This document shows, piece after piece, positions 36,947 through 48,483 of a DNA stretch of 64,000 nucleotides (within the stretch, counting starts at the first letter, position 1; every line of letters begins with the position of its first letter). Where the stretch lies: positions 3,720,001 through 3,784,000 of the forward strand of contig JACAAK010000004.1 in NCBI GenBank assembly GCA_025093985.1, written 5' to 3'. Origin of the DNA: Calvatia gigantea (Eukaryota > Basidiomycota > Agaricomycetes > Agaricales > Lycoperdaceae). The notes beneath the pieces were generated by a model. That model searched no databases. It saw nothing but the letters and a program-made list of their open reading frames with translations, and had not been told where the DNA came from. Both the position numbers and the translations under genes were made by a program.

Positions 36947-39812
36947 AATGCCCTGAAAGAAATAAGTGCAGGAACATACAATATGACAGTTAAAGAACAA
37001 GATGAGCTCAAGTTGTTTATTAAGGAAAACCTAGAATCAGGACGAATACAACCATCAAAATCCCTATATGCAGCACTGACATTCTTCATCCCAAAGAAGG
37101 ACAGATCAAAAAGATTGATCCAAGACTACAGACGACTAAACAATGTAGTAGTCAAAGACAAAATGCCATTGCCAAGAATTGGGGAAGTAATTGACAAGCT
37201 CGGGAAAGCGAAATACTTCAACAAGTTGGATATCATCTGGGGATATAACAATGTCAGGATCAAAGAGGGAGACGAATGGAAAGCTGCCTTCCTCACCAAT
37301 GAAGGGCTCTTCGAGCTGACAGTCATGTATTTTGGCCTAAGCAACTCACCAGGAACGTTCTCCAGAATGATGACAAGCATCTTCTGTGACCTTTTACAAA
37401 ATGGAGACATTGTAAACTACATGGACGACTTTGCCATCCCAGGGGACACTAAGGAGCAGCTAAAAGAACAGACAGTACAGTTTCTGGAATAGGCGGCCCA
37501 GTACAATCTATGCTTCAAGCAAACCAAGTGCATCTTCGATGCAGAAGAAATCCCAATGTTAGGAGTTCGGGTAGGACATGGACAAATCGAAATGGAAAAG
37601 GACAAAGTAAAAACAGTACGGGAATGGCCTGAACCCAAGAACACCAAAGAGGTAGAAAGGTTCCTGGGTTTCACAAACTACTATCGTCATTTCATCAAGA
37701 ACTTCAGTATGATCATGGGACCCTTAAACAAACTCAAAGGAGCAACCACATGGGAGTGGACACAAGAGCACCAAGACTCTTTCAACCAACTCAAGAAACG
37801 CATCACCGAAGAACCCGTCCTGACGTTGCCACAAAGACATGGCCAATTCAGAGTAGAAGTCAATGCATCAGACTATGCACTAGGGGGAGTACTTTCACAG
37901 CTACAAGAAGACAAATGGCACCCCATCGCCTTCACATCACGAACCCTGTCACCAGCAGAATGAAACTATGAAATATATGACAAAGAATTGCTAGCCATTG
38001 TCCATGCCTTGAAGGAATGGAGACACTACCTCTTAGACACCGAAGAATGATTTGAAATCTGGACCAACCACAAAAACCTCAAGTACTACCGAGAACCACA
38101 AAAATTAAATGGATGACAAGCACGGTGGTATCTGCGGCTGCAAGACTACAACTTCACACTACGACATGTGCCAGGAAAGACAAACACAAAAGCTGACTTG
38201 CTATCCCAAATACATCAAATGCCAGAAGGACAAGAAGACAAGCTGATCACTATGATCCGAGAAAGCTGGCTACAGACAGAAGGCGCAGACAGCACAGTAC
38301 TCTTACAAGCAGAATTATTCATCAAACCAAACTTCCTAAGACAAATTTGAAATGAAACCCAATAAGAAACAACAGTCCTAACCGAACTAAAGAAGCAAGG
38401 ATCCCAACTCACCGAAGACAGCAGAGTAATCTACAAATAAAACAGTGCATATGTCCTACCCGACCAAAAGCTATGAGAAGAGATCCTAGTATAGTACCAT
38501 GACACACCAGATGCAGGACACCCAGGACAGCACAGGATGACAGAACTAATCAGCTGAGACTATTGGTGGCCATCAATATGAAAGGATGTAAAAAGATATA
38601 TGTATCTGAGGATGCCAAGCCTGCCAAAGAAACAAGTCAAGAACGACACTGCTCAAATTGCCACTACATCCCCTCCCAATACCAAATGGACCTTGGGAAG
38701 AAATCAGTATCGACATGATTGGGCCACTGCCAGAATTGAAAGGAAAAGACGCAATACTAGTCATTGTGGACCGTTTCACAAAAATGATACAACTCTCAGT
38801 GACAACCATGGATGCGTCATCTAAGGATGTCGCAAAGATCTACCAAGATGAAATATGGAAGCTACATGGATTGCCGAGGAAAGTACTTAGTGACCAAGGA
38901 CCTCAATTCGCATCAGAATTCACCAAGGAGTTGTTCAAGGGGCTTGGCATCGAATGAAACCTATCAATGGCATATCATCCCCAAACAGATGGACAAACCA
39001 AACATATCAACAGAAAAGTGGAGACCTACATCTGCCTGTACTGCAACTATGACCAGGATGACTGGGTGGAGTGGCTCCCCATCACAGAGTTTCAGTACAA
39101 TGACAAACAACACAGAGGGACACAGGAGACGCCATTCTTCCTAAACTACAGAAGGAATCCATGGAAAGGCAAGAACGAGCTGGCAACAAACAATCCTGTT
39201 GCCACAGCATTCCTGGAACAACTACAGCGCACCCAAGACAATGCCTCATCAGCACTATGGACATACCAAGAAAAGATGAAACAGCAACATGACCACAGTA
39301 GAACCCATGCCAGCACGTATCAAATAGGAGATAAAGTATGGTTAGAGAACACCAATATCCATACCAATCAATCATCAAAGAAGCTAGGCCAAAAATGGTA
39401 TGGACCTTTCCTTATTAAGGAAAAGATAGGAGAAGCAGCATATCGGCTGATACTACCAGATGGATGGGCCATCCATGATGTATTCAACGAACAGCTCCTG
39501 TCACCAGCACACCAGGCAGAGTTCCCGAGTCAAAAACTGCCACCAGCACCAGACCCGGTGATTATCAACAATGAAGAAGAATATGAAGTAGAGGAGATCC
39601 GTGGACAATGAAAACGAGGAAGGGGTTATCAATTCCTGGTCCATTGGAAGGAGTACAGTAATGAAGAAGATACATGGACAGCAGAGTCTAATTTAGAAAA
39701 TGTGAAAGACGCCATAAAGGACTACCTAAAAAGGCATCCGGAGGATACCCATAAAAGTGGGGGCAGAAAACACAAAAAAGCATCAAACAAGCAACCCAGA
39801 CAGAGAAACTAA
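36947..39812 (+). pseudogene. pol of Element 2, RT to chromodomain
   Basis: RT (FIPKKDRSKRLIQDYRRLNN; VNYMDDFAIPG near 37415), RNase H (37850-38050), integrase (38500-39000, with LSDQGPQF and YHPQTDGQT), GPY/F (39395-39520) and chromodomain (GRGYQFLVHWKEYSNEED, near 39620-39690). Stops are scattered at CGA/CAG positions. About 240 bases between protease and RT are missing at the 34169/36947 joints. It ends at TAA 39810-39812. Confidence 0.75.
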
Positions 39813-39818
39813 ACAGAC

Positions 39819-39945
39819 ATGCCTGCCTCCCAATCCAACCATATTGCTATCGACTCCCTCGTTCATCCCACACCCACCAGAATCTCCTCCCTTCCATTCC
39901 CTGAACCAGGCAACAGCCGAGCACCTGCCCCCTAGGGAACCCGCT
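39819..39945 (+). pseudogene. ORF3 of Element 2, 5' fragment
   Basis: The ATG sits two codons after the pol TAA in the same frame (MPASQSNHIAIDSLVHPTPT). After about 42 codons it is cut where minus-strand D RT sequence begins. The terminal codons (ELPEA-like) survive at 45722-45738. Confidence 0.65.
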
Positions 39946-40855
39946 TTGTTGATAACTTCTCCGATCCTGGACAGTGGTGTTTTGTCTTTTACTACTACAT
40001 TGTTTAGTCATCTGTAGTCCTGGATTAGTCATTTCAATCCATCTTTCTTTGGTATGAAGAAGGTGGGGGCTGCATATGGAGATTTTGACAGTCATATGCG
40101 TCCTGACTCAAGGTTCTCCTTAATGAAGGCCTTGAGTTTGTCCTGTTCTTTGATTGTCATATTATATGTCCCAGCACTTATTTCTTTGGGTGCATCTTCA
40201 GTCAGGGTTATTTCGTGGTTCCATTCCATTCATTGTAGTAGTTTATCAAAGGTGGTTTTGTTAAACAGATGTGTGAATGGCTGAACATAGTCTGGTAGGT
40301 CTGCTGGTTCAGTCGGGTCAGGTTCATTCTCTTCTTCCCATATGTCTTCTATGATAGCCATGCTTCGGATCTTTTGGGTGACCTGGATATTTTGGTGTGG
40401 AAAGTGGCAATCTGGTAGGCACTGGGTGAATTTGATTTCTCCTTTTTTCCAGTCCACTTCAGGGTTATGTTTGGTTAACCAGTTGTGTCCCAGGAATATT
40501 TCTGCTCTATCTTGGAGTTGGACTACCGATGCTTCAATTGTTTCCTTGTGTCCCTTGATTTCCATCTCGATAGTGGCTATTTCCATGACCTTTCCTCCTT
40601 GGTTTGTTGTTCTGTCAGCATTGAGGACCATAATTTCTTGTTCTAGTTTTTTTGTGGGGATTTGTTCTTTATCTACAAGCTTTTGGCTGATGCTACTAGT
40701 GGTGCATCCTGAATTGACAATGGTATTGACCATGATTTCTTTGTTTGGAGTTTGAACAGTCCCTTTTAGGTTCAATTTGTGCTTTCGTTTCTGAGGAATT
40801 GTGTAATATTTTTCTGATATCCTAGATACAGTTTGTTTGACTCACGAGGTAGCAC

Positions 40856-41998
40856 CTACTCGGAGTCTTTGGAAAAATCCTGTTGTTCTCCTGGGCTGGT
40901 TTCTTCTACTGCTTGGATTTGTACCTTTTTGGGTGCGGTGCAAACTTTGGCAATGTGGCCTGTTTTTCCACAGTTGTAACAGGTTAACCCTTTGGGCTTC
41001 TTGCAGTCTTTGGCAATGTGGCCAAAAACACCACAATTGTAGCATTTTGGTTCCCCTTTTGCATTGAAGATGTGGTGTCTGCTGCCTATCTCCATTGGTT
41101 CTCCCATTCCTCTGTAGGTCGTCCCAGTGTTAGTTTTCTTATCCCTTTAGTATTCCGATGCTTTGTACCCCTGTCCCATGGCGAAAATGGCTTCCATCCA
41201 TTCTGCATAGGTGTCCAGTCTGGCGCTAGGCAAGTAGCCTGTAATGGTGTGGATAATGTCCTGTCTGGCATTTTTCTTGAGTAGGAACATTGCATGTTTG
41301 CTGTCTGTTTTTGCTTTGCTCTTTAGGACTTAAAATTCGATTAGGTAGTCAGCTGTGTTTTTGTTCCCTTGTTTGAATTTTTCAATCTGCCATTCTGCTT
41401 TGCTGTTTGAGGCATCATCAGAGAAGGTTTTCCTAAAGTCCTCGGAAAATGCCTTCCAGTCTACTGAGTCTTCTCCATCTAAGATTTGTGGGGCCTTCAT
41501 GGCCACATAGGCTCCTGCTGTTTCTCCCCTCAACCTGGCTAAGACTGCTATAGCCTTGTCATCTGCCAAGACTATTTTGTTAAATTTCATGAAGAGCATC
41601 ATTGCTCTCTACCAGTTGTCAAATTTGGTACGGGTGCCATTGAAAAATCCTGGGTTTGGTACTAGGCCTTTCCCACTGGGCATTGTTGTGGGTACTACTG
41701 CATTGTCAGTCATGTTGGAGTCGGTTTCTGATTCTATTTCATCTGAACTTGATTCGTCTGATTTCTCCTGTTTTAGGTTCTCCTGATGGGTTAACTCTTC
41801 CTCTGCTAGGTCAAGTTCATTTAGAAATTCTGATAGTACTTCTTTTTCTGCTAGGTTTGCTCCAGGTTCATCATGTGTTCCTATAGTTGGTTCTTCAGGT
41901 ACTTCAGGGTTCCCTGCTTCTTCTTCGTCAGATGTTTCAGATTCATTGTTGGTGACTTTGAGATTCAGTTCTCTATATTTGTCTGGGTTCGAGCTCAT
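40856..41998 (-). pseudogene. gag of D block b
   Basis: MSSNPDKYRELNLKVTNN acidic N-terminus; capsid-like core; two intact CCHC knuckles (CYNCGVFGHIAKDC; CYNCGKTGHIAKVC, near 40935-41045). A few stops lie in the core (about 41330 and 41605). It ends with the conserved DSE-TAG after a TTTTT run near 40878. Confidence 0.72.
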
Positions 41999-42080
41999 AT
42001 ACTGGCTCCTAGGTTGATTTGTTTGTTCAGGCCTGTTTCAGCCTACTCCTTGCAAGGTGAGGTGGGGATGCTTAACCAAA

Positions 42081-42386
42081 TGTTACGACCTTAGTCTGAT
42101 AAGACCTCAAGTTGCGACTTAGGCTAAGACTTGAGGACGAGTAAGGGGAGAGGGAACAAAGGTGGTTAAGTGTACCAAATACAGTAGATGTATGTATGCT
42201 TAAATAGAGGGAGTCATCCAGTTGAATGGATGGAGTAACTACATGAAATGTCTGACTAGGCTAGTGTAGTAGTTAATATAAGTCATGGACAGAGATCGCT
42301 CAACAGGAATAACTGAAACTGATGTGCTAATGGATAGGAATGCAGATGATAGTGGAGTATGACTTGATCAGTAAAAAACCATAATA
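42081..42386 (-). repeat. 5' LTR of D block b
   Basis: 306 bp, read on the minus strand as TATTATGGTTTT...CGTAACA, 84% or more similar by eye to the D LTR at 58538-58843. The flank GTGGTCAGG is the same in both copies. Confidence 0.75.
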
Positions 42387-44366
42387 GTGGTCAGGACTTC
42401 CAAATTAGGAAATTGTGTATGATCTGGACTTCTGGATGGCTTGGAAATGGGATTTTTGGGGTCAGTGTCTTGGTCATCATTTTCAGAAGTGAAAGATGTC
42501 ATTGGTAAAGTGGAGTAGTGGGAGGAGTAGGTGTACATGACACTTTTCAGTGTCAGGTGCTGTCTGATCTCCACAGTATCAAATTTGGGGTCTGAGATGT
42601 CTGAATTTTCTGCTCTTTCAAGTTCTCTGTAAGATTTACTAGTAGGTGAGTTACTTATTTTATCTCTTGGATCACTCAGTAATCCTCTTGTTTCAGTTGT
42701 GGTTTGTTGATAAGTGCTTGGTTGATATTGCTGATGTTGTCTACTTCCTCCTGTATTACTTGGTTCAACTCCCTGTACATATATGGGTTGATGTTATGGT
42801 TTTTTACCAATCAAGTCATACTCTGTCATTGTCTGCATCCCTGTACATCTGTTCCAGCTATTCCTGTCAAGTGATCTCTGTCTCTGACTCATGTTAACTA
42901 CTATGCCAGCCTGATTGGACATTTCATGTAGTTACTCCATCCATTCAACTGATGTCTTCCTCTATTTAAGTGTACATACATCTACTGTATTTGGTATGCT
43001 TAACCACCTTTGTTTCCTCTCCCCTTACTCACCCTCAAGTCTTAGCCTAAGTCACAACCTGAGGTCTTATCAGACTAAGGTTGTAACAGTTGAGGAGTTG
43101 GGGCAAAAGATGGAACCTGTTGTTGTTCTCTGGGTTGAGGTACTGTAGGACCAAGTGTCTGACTTCTTTGAGGGTCTTTTCCCTTAGACTGTTCTCTGTC
43201 TGATCTATAAGGGGTATCTCTTCCAGAACTTGTTCCAGGTTTTATTGTGAGTTGTTGTCATAAACTTGTAAATTGACTTCTTTTTGTTTCTCTATATTCT
43301 TCTTCAATGAAATCTTGTCTGTGACTTGAGATTTTCTTTGGTCTTTCTTCAAAATCATATAACCAATGGTTGTCTTGTCCTTTATATCTCCAAACTGTTT
43401 TGCTGAGAGATGGACTAAAGAATTCTTCTTTTTCAGCTATTTTAACATTTTAAGTATTTTCATTCTGAAAAATTGCTTTAGTTTTCCTATTTTAGTACTT
43501 ACTGTCGTTTTAGTGTTTGAACTTTTCTGAATAACCTCTATATTCAGTAGTTCTGTATTGTGTACAAGGGGTATATTTATCAAGAGAATATATCCTGAAT
43601 AGCTACCTTTCCAGAATTTATTACTATTCTAGAGCTTTGGTTGCCTCTTCTTTTTCTAGAAGCCAGTCTTATAAACTACCTCTAGCTCTACTTCCAATTT
43701 TCAGATCTGTTCAGGAAACAGACTCTTGTTACAGATGTAGCTCTGTTAGGCAATTGTTTAATTTATCCCAGTATGGTCTACACTAGTCTCCAGTTCCATT
43801 GGGGTGTTAATCCTACTGAGTTACTGGAATTTAGCAAACAAGAGAATGTGTAGGCTAATCCATACTAGCCCCTAATGCAAGTCTAATCTGTTGTGTTCTT
43901 ATGCTGAGGGACACACAAGAACTTTGCCCAATAGACTTCTATTTGTACAGTTGTGGGCACCAAAACAGCAACAGTAACAACTCCTAGCCTTGGAGAAGGA
44001 TTGTTTCTACTTAATGTTATAGTGAGATCAACTTTATCCTAAGTTGACCCAATATCTACAGGCAGGTGTGATATCAAAGGGAACTCCTTCTTGAAGGCTT
44101 AGAATATCAAAGTATTACAACTACTTTGGATATTCTAATGTCTTAGATCAGTCATCTTGTCCTTCAATGAATAACTCTTATAATGTCTTATAAAGTAAGC
44201 TCAATAGTTCAGAGGTAACATCTTAAGTTCAGATTATAAGAGAGTGTTAAGAGAGTTATAAATTGAGTCTCCACTTAACCAAGTAGAAACGATGGAGTCT
44301 ACTAGTCAAGTTGAGGGGTTTATATACTACATCAGTATGCTATTGTATTATACTGTATTGTTATAA
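42387..44366 (-). other. Unidentified AT-rich repeat X, copy a (with solo LTR)
   Basis: Near-identical to 58844-60830. It contains the same unassigned gag-like ORF, interrupted by the same solo LTR (42792-43088). It stops at 44366 inside what in copy b is an LTR-like end, and joins D sequence directly. Confidence 0.6.
42792..43088 (+). repeat. Solo LTR in repeat X, copy a
   Basis: TGTTATGGTTTT...TGTAACA, flanked by GTTGA on both sides (42787-42791 and 43089-43093), which is a perfect 5-bp target duplication. The element body was lost by LTR-LTR recombination. The same solo LTR at the same site is present at 59249-59546. Confidence 0.85.
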
Positions 44367-45332
44367 GTCACCATTGACCACTGTGGAGGTGAGGGCTTTC
44401 TTGGTAGCCCCAATGAGGTACTTTCCATCATTTGATTATGTGAAGAAGATGGGTAAGTGGCTTTGACCATCTTGGTGGATAGGGACTGGGATGCCATTGA
44501 ATGGGAAATCAGTTGTGGTGGAGTTGTCCCAATAATTCTTGACTATTGTCTTCCAGTAGTGTTGGTCCTTTTCTTGGCCTGGTAACACAGTGTGGAACCT
44601 TGCAGGTGGGAGAAAAACCAATATGAGTTGTGGTAGAGTAATGGTTTTTATAAAGCAGCAGAGGGAATTGACTTCTTCTTTCATGGAGATGGTAGTCTCT
44701 TCATCCATGGGTGTGTCAGCTCAGGTTGGTGGTGTGGGGTTGATTGTATTGTGTAATTCAGAGAGGGTACTGTAGATCCTATCAATGAGGGCATCGATCT
44801 CTGGATCCTCAGTGGTCTTGTCATGTCTGAGGAAGTTCATGGCTATGTTGGCAAGCTCTAGGAATATGTCGGCAATGTTGAGGTGTTTAAATACTTCGAG
44901 TCCAAGGTCGATACAATTATGGAGACTGTAGATGTGGTCTTGTTTACTGGATGTCAATGTGGATTGGTCTAGGGCTCAGAAGATGGTGGGGATATGCTGA
45001 TTGGTGGATGAAGACGCATTGGCAAACCCTACATACATGTTGGCAAAGGTAATGCATGCAGTAGCAAGGGCAATGTGTCAGTTGACAACTAGTCATTTAT
45101 TTTGGGCAGTGATGGTTTCTATTTCACTGTTGGTGGCTTTGTCAACATCCTTTAGTAGGGATTTGAGAAGTCCCTGTGCTGGGGACAGTGTAGTGGCAAG
45201 ATTATAGCGAGTGCCCTGGGGGGCAGGTGCTTGGCTGTTGCCTGGTTCTGGGAGGGGAACGGAGGAGATTGTGGTTGGGTTGGGGTGGACAAAGGAGCAG
45301 ATGGTGACACAGTTGGCTTGAGAGGAAGGCAT
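44367..45332 (-). pseudogene. ORF3 of D block c
   Basis: MPSSQANCVTICSFVHPNPT start and a conserved core and C-terminal region (MDEETTISMKEEVNSLCCFI, LPGQEKDQHYW), with several stops. The last approximately 25 codons are missing at the X joint. Confidence 0.68.
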
Positions 45333-45721
45333 GTCTGGTTAGTTTCTTTGGCTGGGTGATTGGTATGGATATTTGCGTTCTCTAACCATACTTCATTACC
45401 GACTTGATATCATGTTATGTGCAACTTGCTGTTGTTGTGAGTTTGTTTCATCTTTTCTTGATATGATTATAGTGTTACTGCAGAGTTCTCTCTTGCATTC
45501 CTTAGTTGTTTCAGGAATTCGGAGCTACTAGGGTTGTTTGTTATTCCATGGTCTTTCCCTTTCCAGGAGTGTTGTCCATAATTGAGGTAGAATGGTGTTT
45601 CCTGTGTTCCACTGTGCTTCTTGTCATTGTACTGGAATTCGGCCATGGGTAGCCAATTTACCCAGTTGTTTTGTTTGTAGTTATAGTATAGGTGAAGGTA
45701 TGTTTTGATCTCTCAGTTGAT
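44367..45721 (-). mobile_element. D-subfamily block c (integrase end and ORF3; minus)
   Basis: ORF3 runs from ATG 45332 down to 44367; upstream is integrase without GPY/F and chromodomain, as in block a. Bases 45289-45721 are identical to 47753-48185 over all 433 positions. At 45722 it joins the plus-strand ORF3 end of Element 2 through a GATGAGC-like overlap. Confidence 0.7.
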
Positions 45722-45747
45722 GAGCTTTCTGAGGCATGAAGCCTAAT

Positions 45748-45757
45748 CGGGGGGTAT
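45748..45757 (+). promoter_or_regulatory. Polypurine tract of Element 2
   Basis: CGGGGGGTAT abuts the 3' LTR at 45758. The same position holds CGGAGGGTAT in Element E and CGGGGGGTAT (minus strand) in Element F. It is the expected primer for plus-strand synthesis. Confidence 0.7.
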
Positions 45758-46065
45758 TGTTGTGAACTCTAGCCTATTCTCATATCAGCTCCATACTTGT
45801 CTACATTCCCTCCTAGCTGTGTACCTGTTTCAGTTATTCCTGCCTGTGCGATCCCCGAGCTCTGACTTATAACTACCATGCTATAGTCATCGGACGTTTC
45901 ATATAGTTATCTCCATCCATTCAACTGGATGTTCCTTCTATACTTAAGCATACACACATACTCCTGTATTCGGTATGCTTAACCATCTGGTTCTTCTCCC
46001 CTTACTCACTCTCAAGACTTAGCCTAAGCTGCAACCTGAGGTCTTATCAGACTAAGGTCGTAACA
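45758..46065 (+). repeat. 3' LTR of Element 2
   Basis: 308 bp, same ends as 32217-32524, followed by the target duplication TAAAT and then Element 1 ORF3 sequence. Confidence 0.85.
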
Positions 46066-46070
46066 TAAAT

Positions 46071-46397
46071 GGAGACTTTGACGAGCTTCCTGAGGCATGA
46101 AGCCTGAGTGGAGGGCATTGTTGTGAACTTTCAACTATTCCTGCTTGATCTGTACTTGTCTACATTCCACCTCTACATCATGCCTGTTTCATCTATTCTA
46201 GCCCAGTGATCTCCAAGTATTGACTCATAGTACTACTGCACCATTATCATCGGACATTTCATGTAGTACCTCCATCCATTCAACTGAATGCCCATCATAT
46301 TTAAGTGTACATACATACTCCTGTATTCGGTATGCTTAACCACTTAGTTCTCTCCCCTTACTTACCCTCAAGTCTTAGCCTAAGTTGCAACCTGGGG
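46071..46397 (+). repeat. Element 1 tail: ORF3 end, purine tract, truncated 3' LTR
   Basis: GGAGACTTTGACGAGC (ORF3 end, DFDELPEA) is followed by GTGGAGGGCAT and the LTR from 46119. The LTR loses its last 25 or so bases at 46397, where it fuses to an LTR fragment of opposite strand. Confidence 0.75.
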
Positions 46398-46646
46398 TGA
46401 GTAAGAGGAGAGGGAACAAAGGTGGTTAAGCATACTGAATACAGTAGATGTATGTATGCTTAAATAGAGGGAGTCATCCAGTTGAATGGATGGAGTAACT
46501 ACATAAAACATCCGACTAGGCTGGCATAGTAGTTAACATGAGTCATGGATGGAGATCGCTCGATAGGAATAACTGAAACTGATGTGCTAATGGATAGAAA
46601 TGCAGATGATAGCAGAGTATGACTTGATCGGTAAAAAACCATAATA
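46398..46646 (-). repeat. Inverted D-type LTR fragment
   Basis: 249 bp of an LTR on the minus strand (TATTATGGTTTT... to the CTTACTCAC word). It lacks its last 55 or so bases and is fused head-on to the Element 1 LTR with GG microhomology. It continues into the purine tract and ORF3 of the next block. Confidence 0.7.
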
Positions 46647-47752
46647 ATACCCCCCGATTAGGCTTCATATCTCAGGAAGCTTCATCAAAGTCACCATTGA
46701 CCACTGTGGAGGTGAGGGCTTTCTTGGTAGCCCCAATGAGGTACTTTCCATCTGTTGGACCATGTGAAGAAGATGGGCAAGTGGCTTTGGCCATCTTATC
46801 AGATAGGGACTGGGACCCCTTCATATGGGAACTCAGTGACAGTTGAGGCTTTCCAGTAATTCTGGACTATTGAGTACCAGTAGGGTTGGCTGCATTCTTG
46901 GCCAGGTAATACAGTGTGGTAGTAGGCAGGTAGCTGAAAAACTGATATGATTTGGGGGGGAGTAATGGTTTTGATAAAGCAACATAGGGCATTCACCTCT
47001 TCCTTCATGGATACTGTGACTTCTTCATCCATGGAGGTATCAGCTCAGGTGGTTGCTTGGGGGGGACTGATGGTATCTTGGAGTTCTCTCAGGGTGGAGT
47101 GAATGCTATTGACTAGCTCTTCAGTGCTGGTGTCATCAGGGATGGTGTTGTGGCTTAGGAGGCCCCAGGTGATGTCTCCTAACTTTAGGAAGATTTCGGC
47201 AACATTGAGGCCTTTAAGTATTCAAGTGTGAGGTTGACTTGGCTTTGTAAGTTGTCAACACAAACTTGTTCAGCTGGTGTGAGAGCTGATTGGAAAAGGG
47301 CATGAAAGATGGCCAGGATGTGTTTACTAGTAGATGTGGAGGTGTTCTTGAAGCCTACATACATGTCTATGAAAGTGATGCAGGCCATGGCAAGGGTAAT
47401 GAGGTGATTGGTGTTTAGTTGTTTATTCTGGTTGGTAATGGTGACTAGCTCAGCATTGGTGATGTTGCTGATGTCTTTGAGTAGATCTTCTAGTAGCTCT
47501 TGGGCTGGGGATGGCATTGTGGCTATGATGAATCAGATGCCACTGGGAGTTGGGGCTTTACTGTTGCCTGGTTCAGGCATTGGGACTGAAGAGATTCTGG
47601 TTGGGTTGGGGTGGATGAGCAAGGAGATAGCGATATGGTTGGCTTTGGAGGTAGGCATGTTTAGTAGGTTTGTTTGCTGGTTGGCTTGTTGGATGTATTT
47701 TTGGGTTTTCTACCCCCCTTTTATTGGTATTCTCTAAATGTCTTTTTAGGTA
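46647..47752 (-). mobile_element. C-subfamily block a: purine tract, chimeric ORF3, pol end (minus)
   Basis: ORF3 runs from ATG 47658 down to about 46665. The C-subfamily version matches 60991-61980, but the last roughly 90 bases (46665-46750) are D-type, so the copy is a recombinant. Upstream the chromodomain tail stops at 47752, where D sequence (47753) starts mid-gene. Confidence 0.68.
46665..47658 (-). pseudogene. ORF3, C/D chimera
   Basis: C-type features are HPNPTRISSVPMPEPGNSKA, ITLAMACITFIDMYVGFKN and QECSQPYWYSIVQNYW. The D-type end follows after the PYEGVPVPI region. It contains several stops. It shows that ORF3 exists in at least two diverged subfamilies with the same C-terminal pattern. 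Confidence 0.66.
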
Positions 47753-48268
47753 ACAAAGGAGCAGATGGTGACACAGTTGGCTTGAGAGGAAGGCATGTCT
47801 GGTTAGTTTCTTTGGCTGGGTGATTGGTATGGATATTTGCGTTCTCTAACCATACTTCATTACCGACTTGATATCATGTTATGTGCAACTTGCTGTTGTT
47901 GTGAGTTTGTTTCATCTTTTCTTGATATGATTATAGTGTTACTGCAGAGTTCTCTCTTGCATTCCTTAGTTGTTTCAGGAATTCGGAGCTACTAGGGTTG
48001 TTTGTTATTCCATGGTCTTTCCCTTTCCAGGAGTGTTGTCCATAATTGAGGTAGAATGGTGTTTCCTGTGTTCCACTGTGCTTCTTGTCATTGTACTGGA
48101 ATTCGGCCATGGGTAGCCAATTTACCCAGTTGTTTTGTTTGTAGTTATAGTATAGGTGAAGGTATGTTTTGATCTCTCAGTTGATTCGTTCTGTCTGTCT
48201 GTCTGTTTGTGGATGGTAGGCTGTTGATAGAGTTTGTTCTATTCCCAATCCTTTGAATAGTTCCCCAG
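47753..48268 (-). mobile_element. D-subfamily block d (integrase end, ORF3 start; minus)
   Basis: Continuous with 54662 onward once Element E is removed: the D sequence reads ...CCCAG at 48264-48268 and resumes CCCAGTGAATTC at 54662. It holds the D-type deletion of GPY/F and chromodomain, and the 433-bp segment identical to 45289-45721. Confidence 0.75.
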
Positions 48269-48449
48269 TGTTATGAGTTTCCACCGATCATAACGAGTTC
48301 CATGCTATTCTACATTCCTAACTATCTGCGTACCTGTTTCAGTTATTCTAGTCCAGCGTTCTCCGAAGATATGACTCGTACCAACTACCACGCCTTGACC
48401 GGACGTTTCATGTAGTTACTCCATCCGTTCAACCGGATAGCTCTAGACG

Positions 48450-48457
48450 TATTTAAG
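48450..48457 (+). promoter_or_regulatory. TATA-like box in Element E LTR
   Basis: TATTTAAG lies 27-34 bases upstream of ACGCTTAACCA (48484), the normal distance to a transcription start. The same box and spacing recur in the other LTRs of the window. Confidence 0.6.
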
Positions 48458-48483
48458 CGTACATACACCCTGCTGTATTCGGT

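Larger units (their letters stand above)
39946..42386 (-). mobile_element. D-subfamily block b (5' LTR, gag, protease, RT start; minus)
   Basis: LTR 42081-42386, gag 41998-40856 and pol from 40880 down to the RT region IGEVINK at 39946. Together with 42387-44366 it matches 56402-60830 in order and orientation, including a solo LTR. It therefore belongs to a segmental duplication rather than to an independent insertion. Confidence 0.72.
32217..46065 (+). mobile_element. Element 2: Ty3/gypsy retrotransposon, mosaic with minus-strand blocks
   Basis: Two 308-bp LTRs (32217-32524 and 45758-46065) are flanked by the 5-bp target duplication TAAAT (32212-32216 and 46066-46070) inside Element 1 ORF3, which proves a single insertion. 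Plus-strand element sequence is present at 32217-34169 (LTR, gag, protease), about 36947-39945 (RT to start of ORF3) and 45722-46065 (end of ORF3, purine tract, LTR). The intervals 34170-36946 and 39946-45721 are minus-strand D and X sequence. LTR divergence is about 18 of 308 bases, all transitions. Confidence 0.8.
26199..46397 (+). mobile_element. Element 1: Ty3/gypsy retrotransposon interrupted by Element 2
   Basis: 5' LTR 26199-26502, then gag, pol and ORF3 up to 32216, where Element 2 (32217-46065) is inserted. The sequence resumes at 46071 with the ORF3 tail and a purine tract, then the 3' LTR (46119-46397, truncated). The two LTRs belong together: they share the TGTTGTGAACTTTC start and differ almost only by transitions. 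Many TGA codons and several indels make the element incapable of autonomous movement. Its ORFs are closest to Element 2. Confidence 0.82.
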
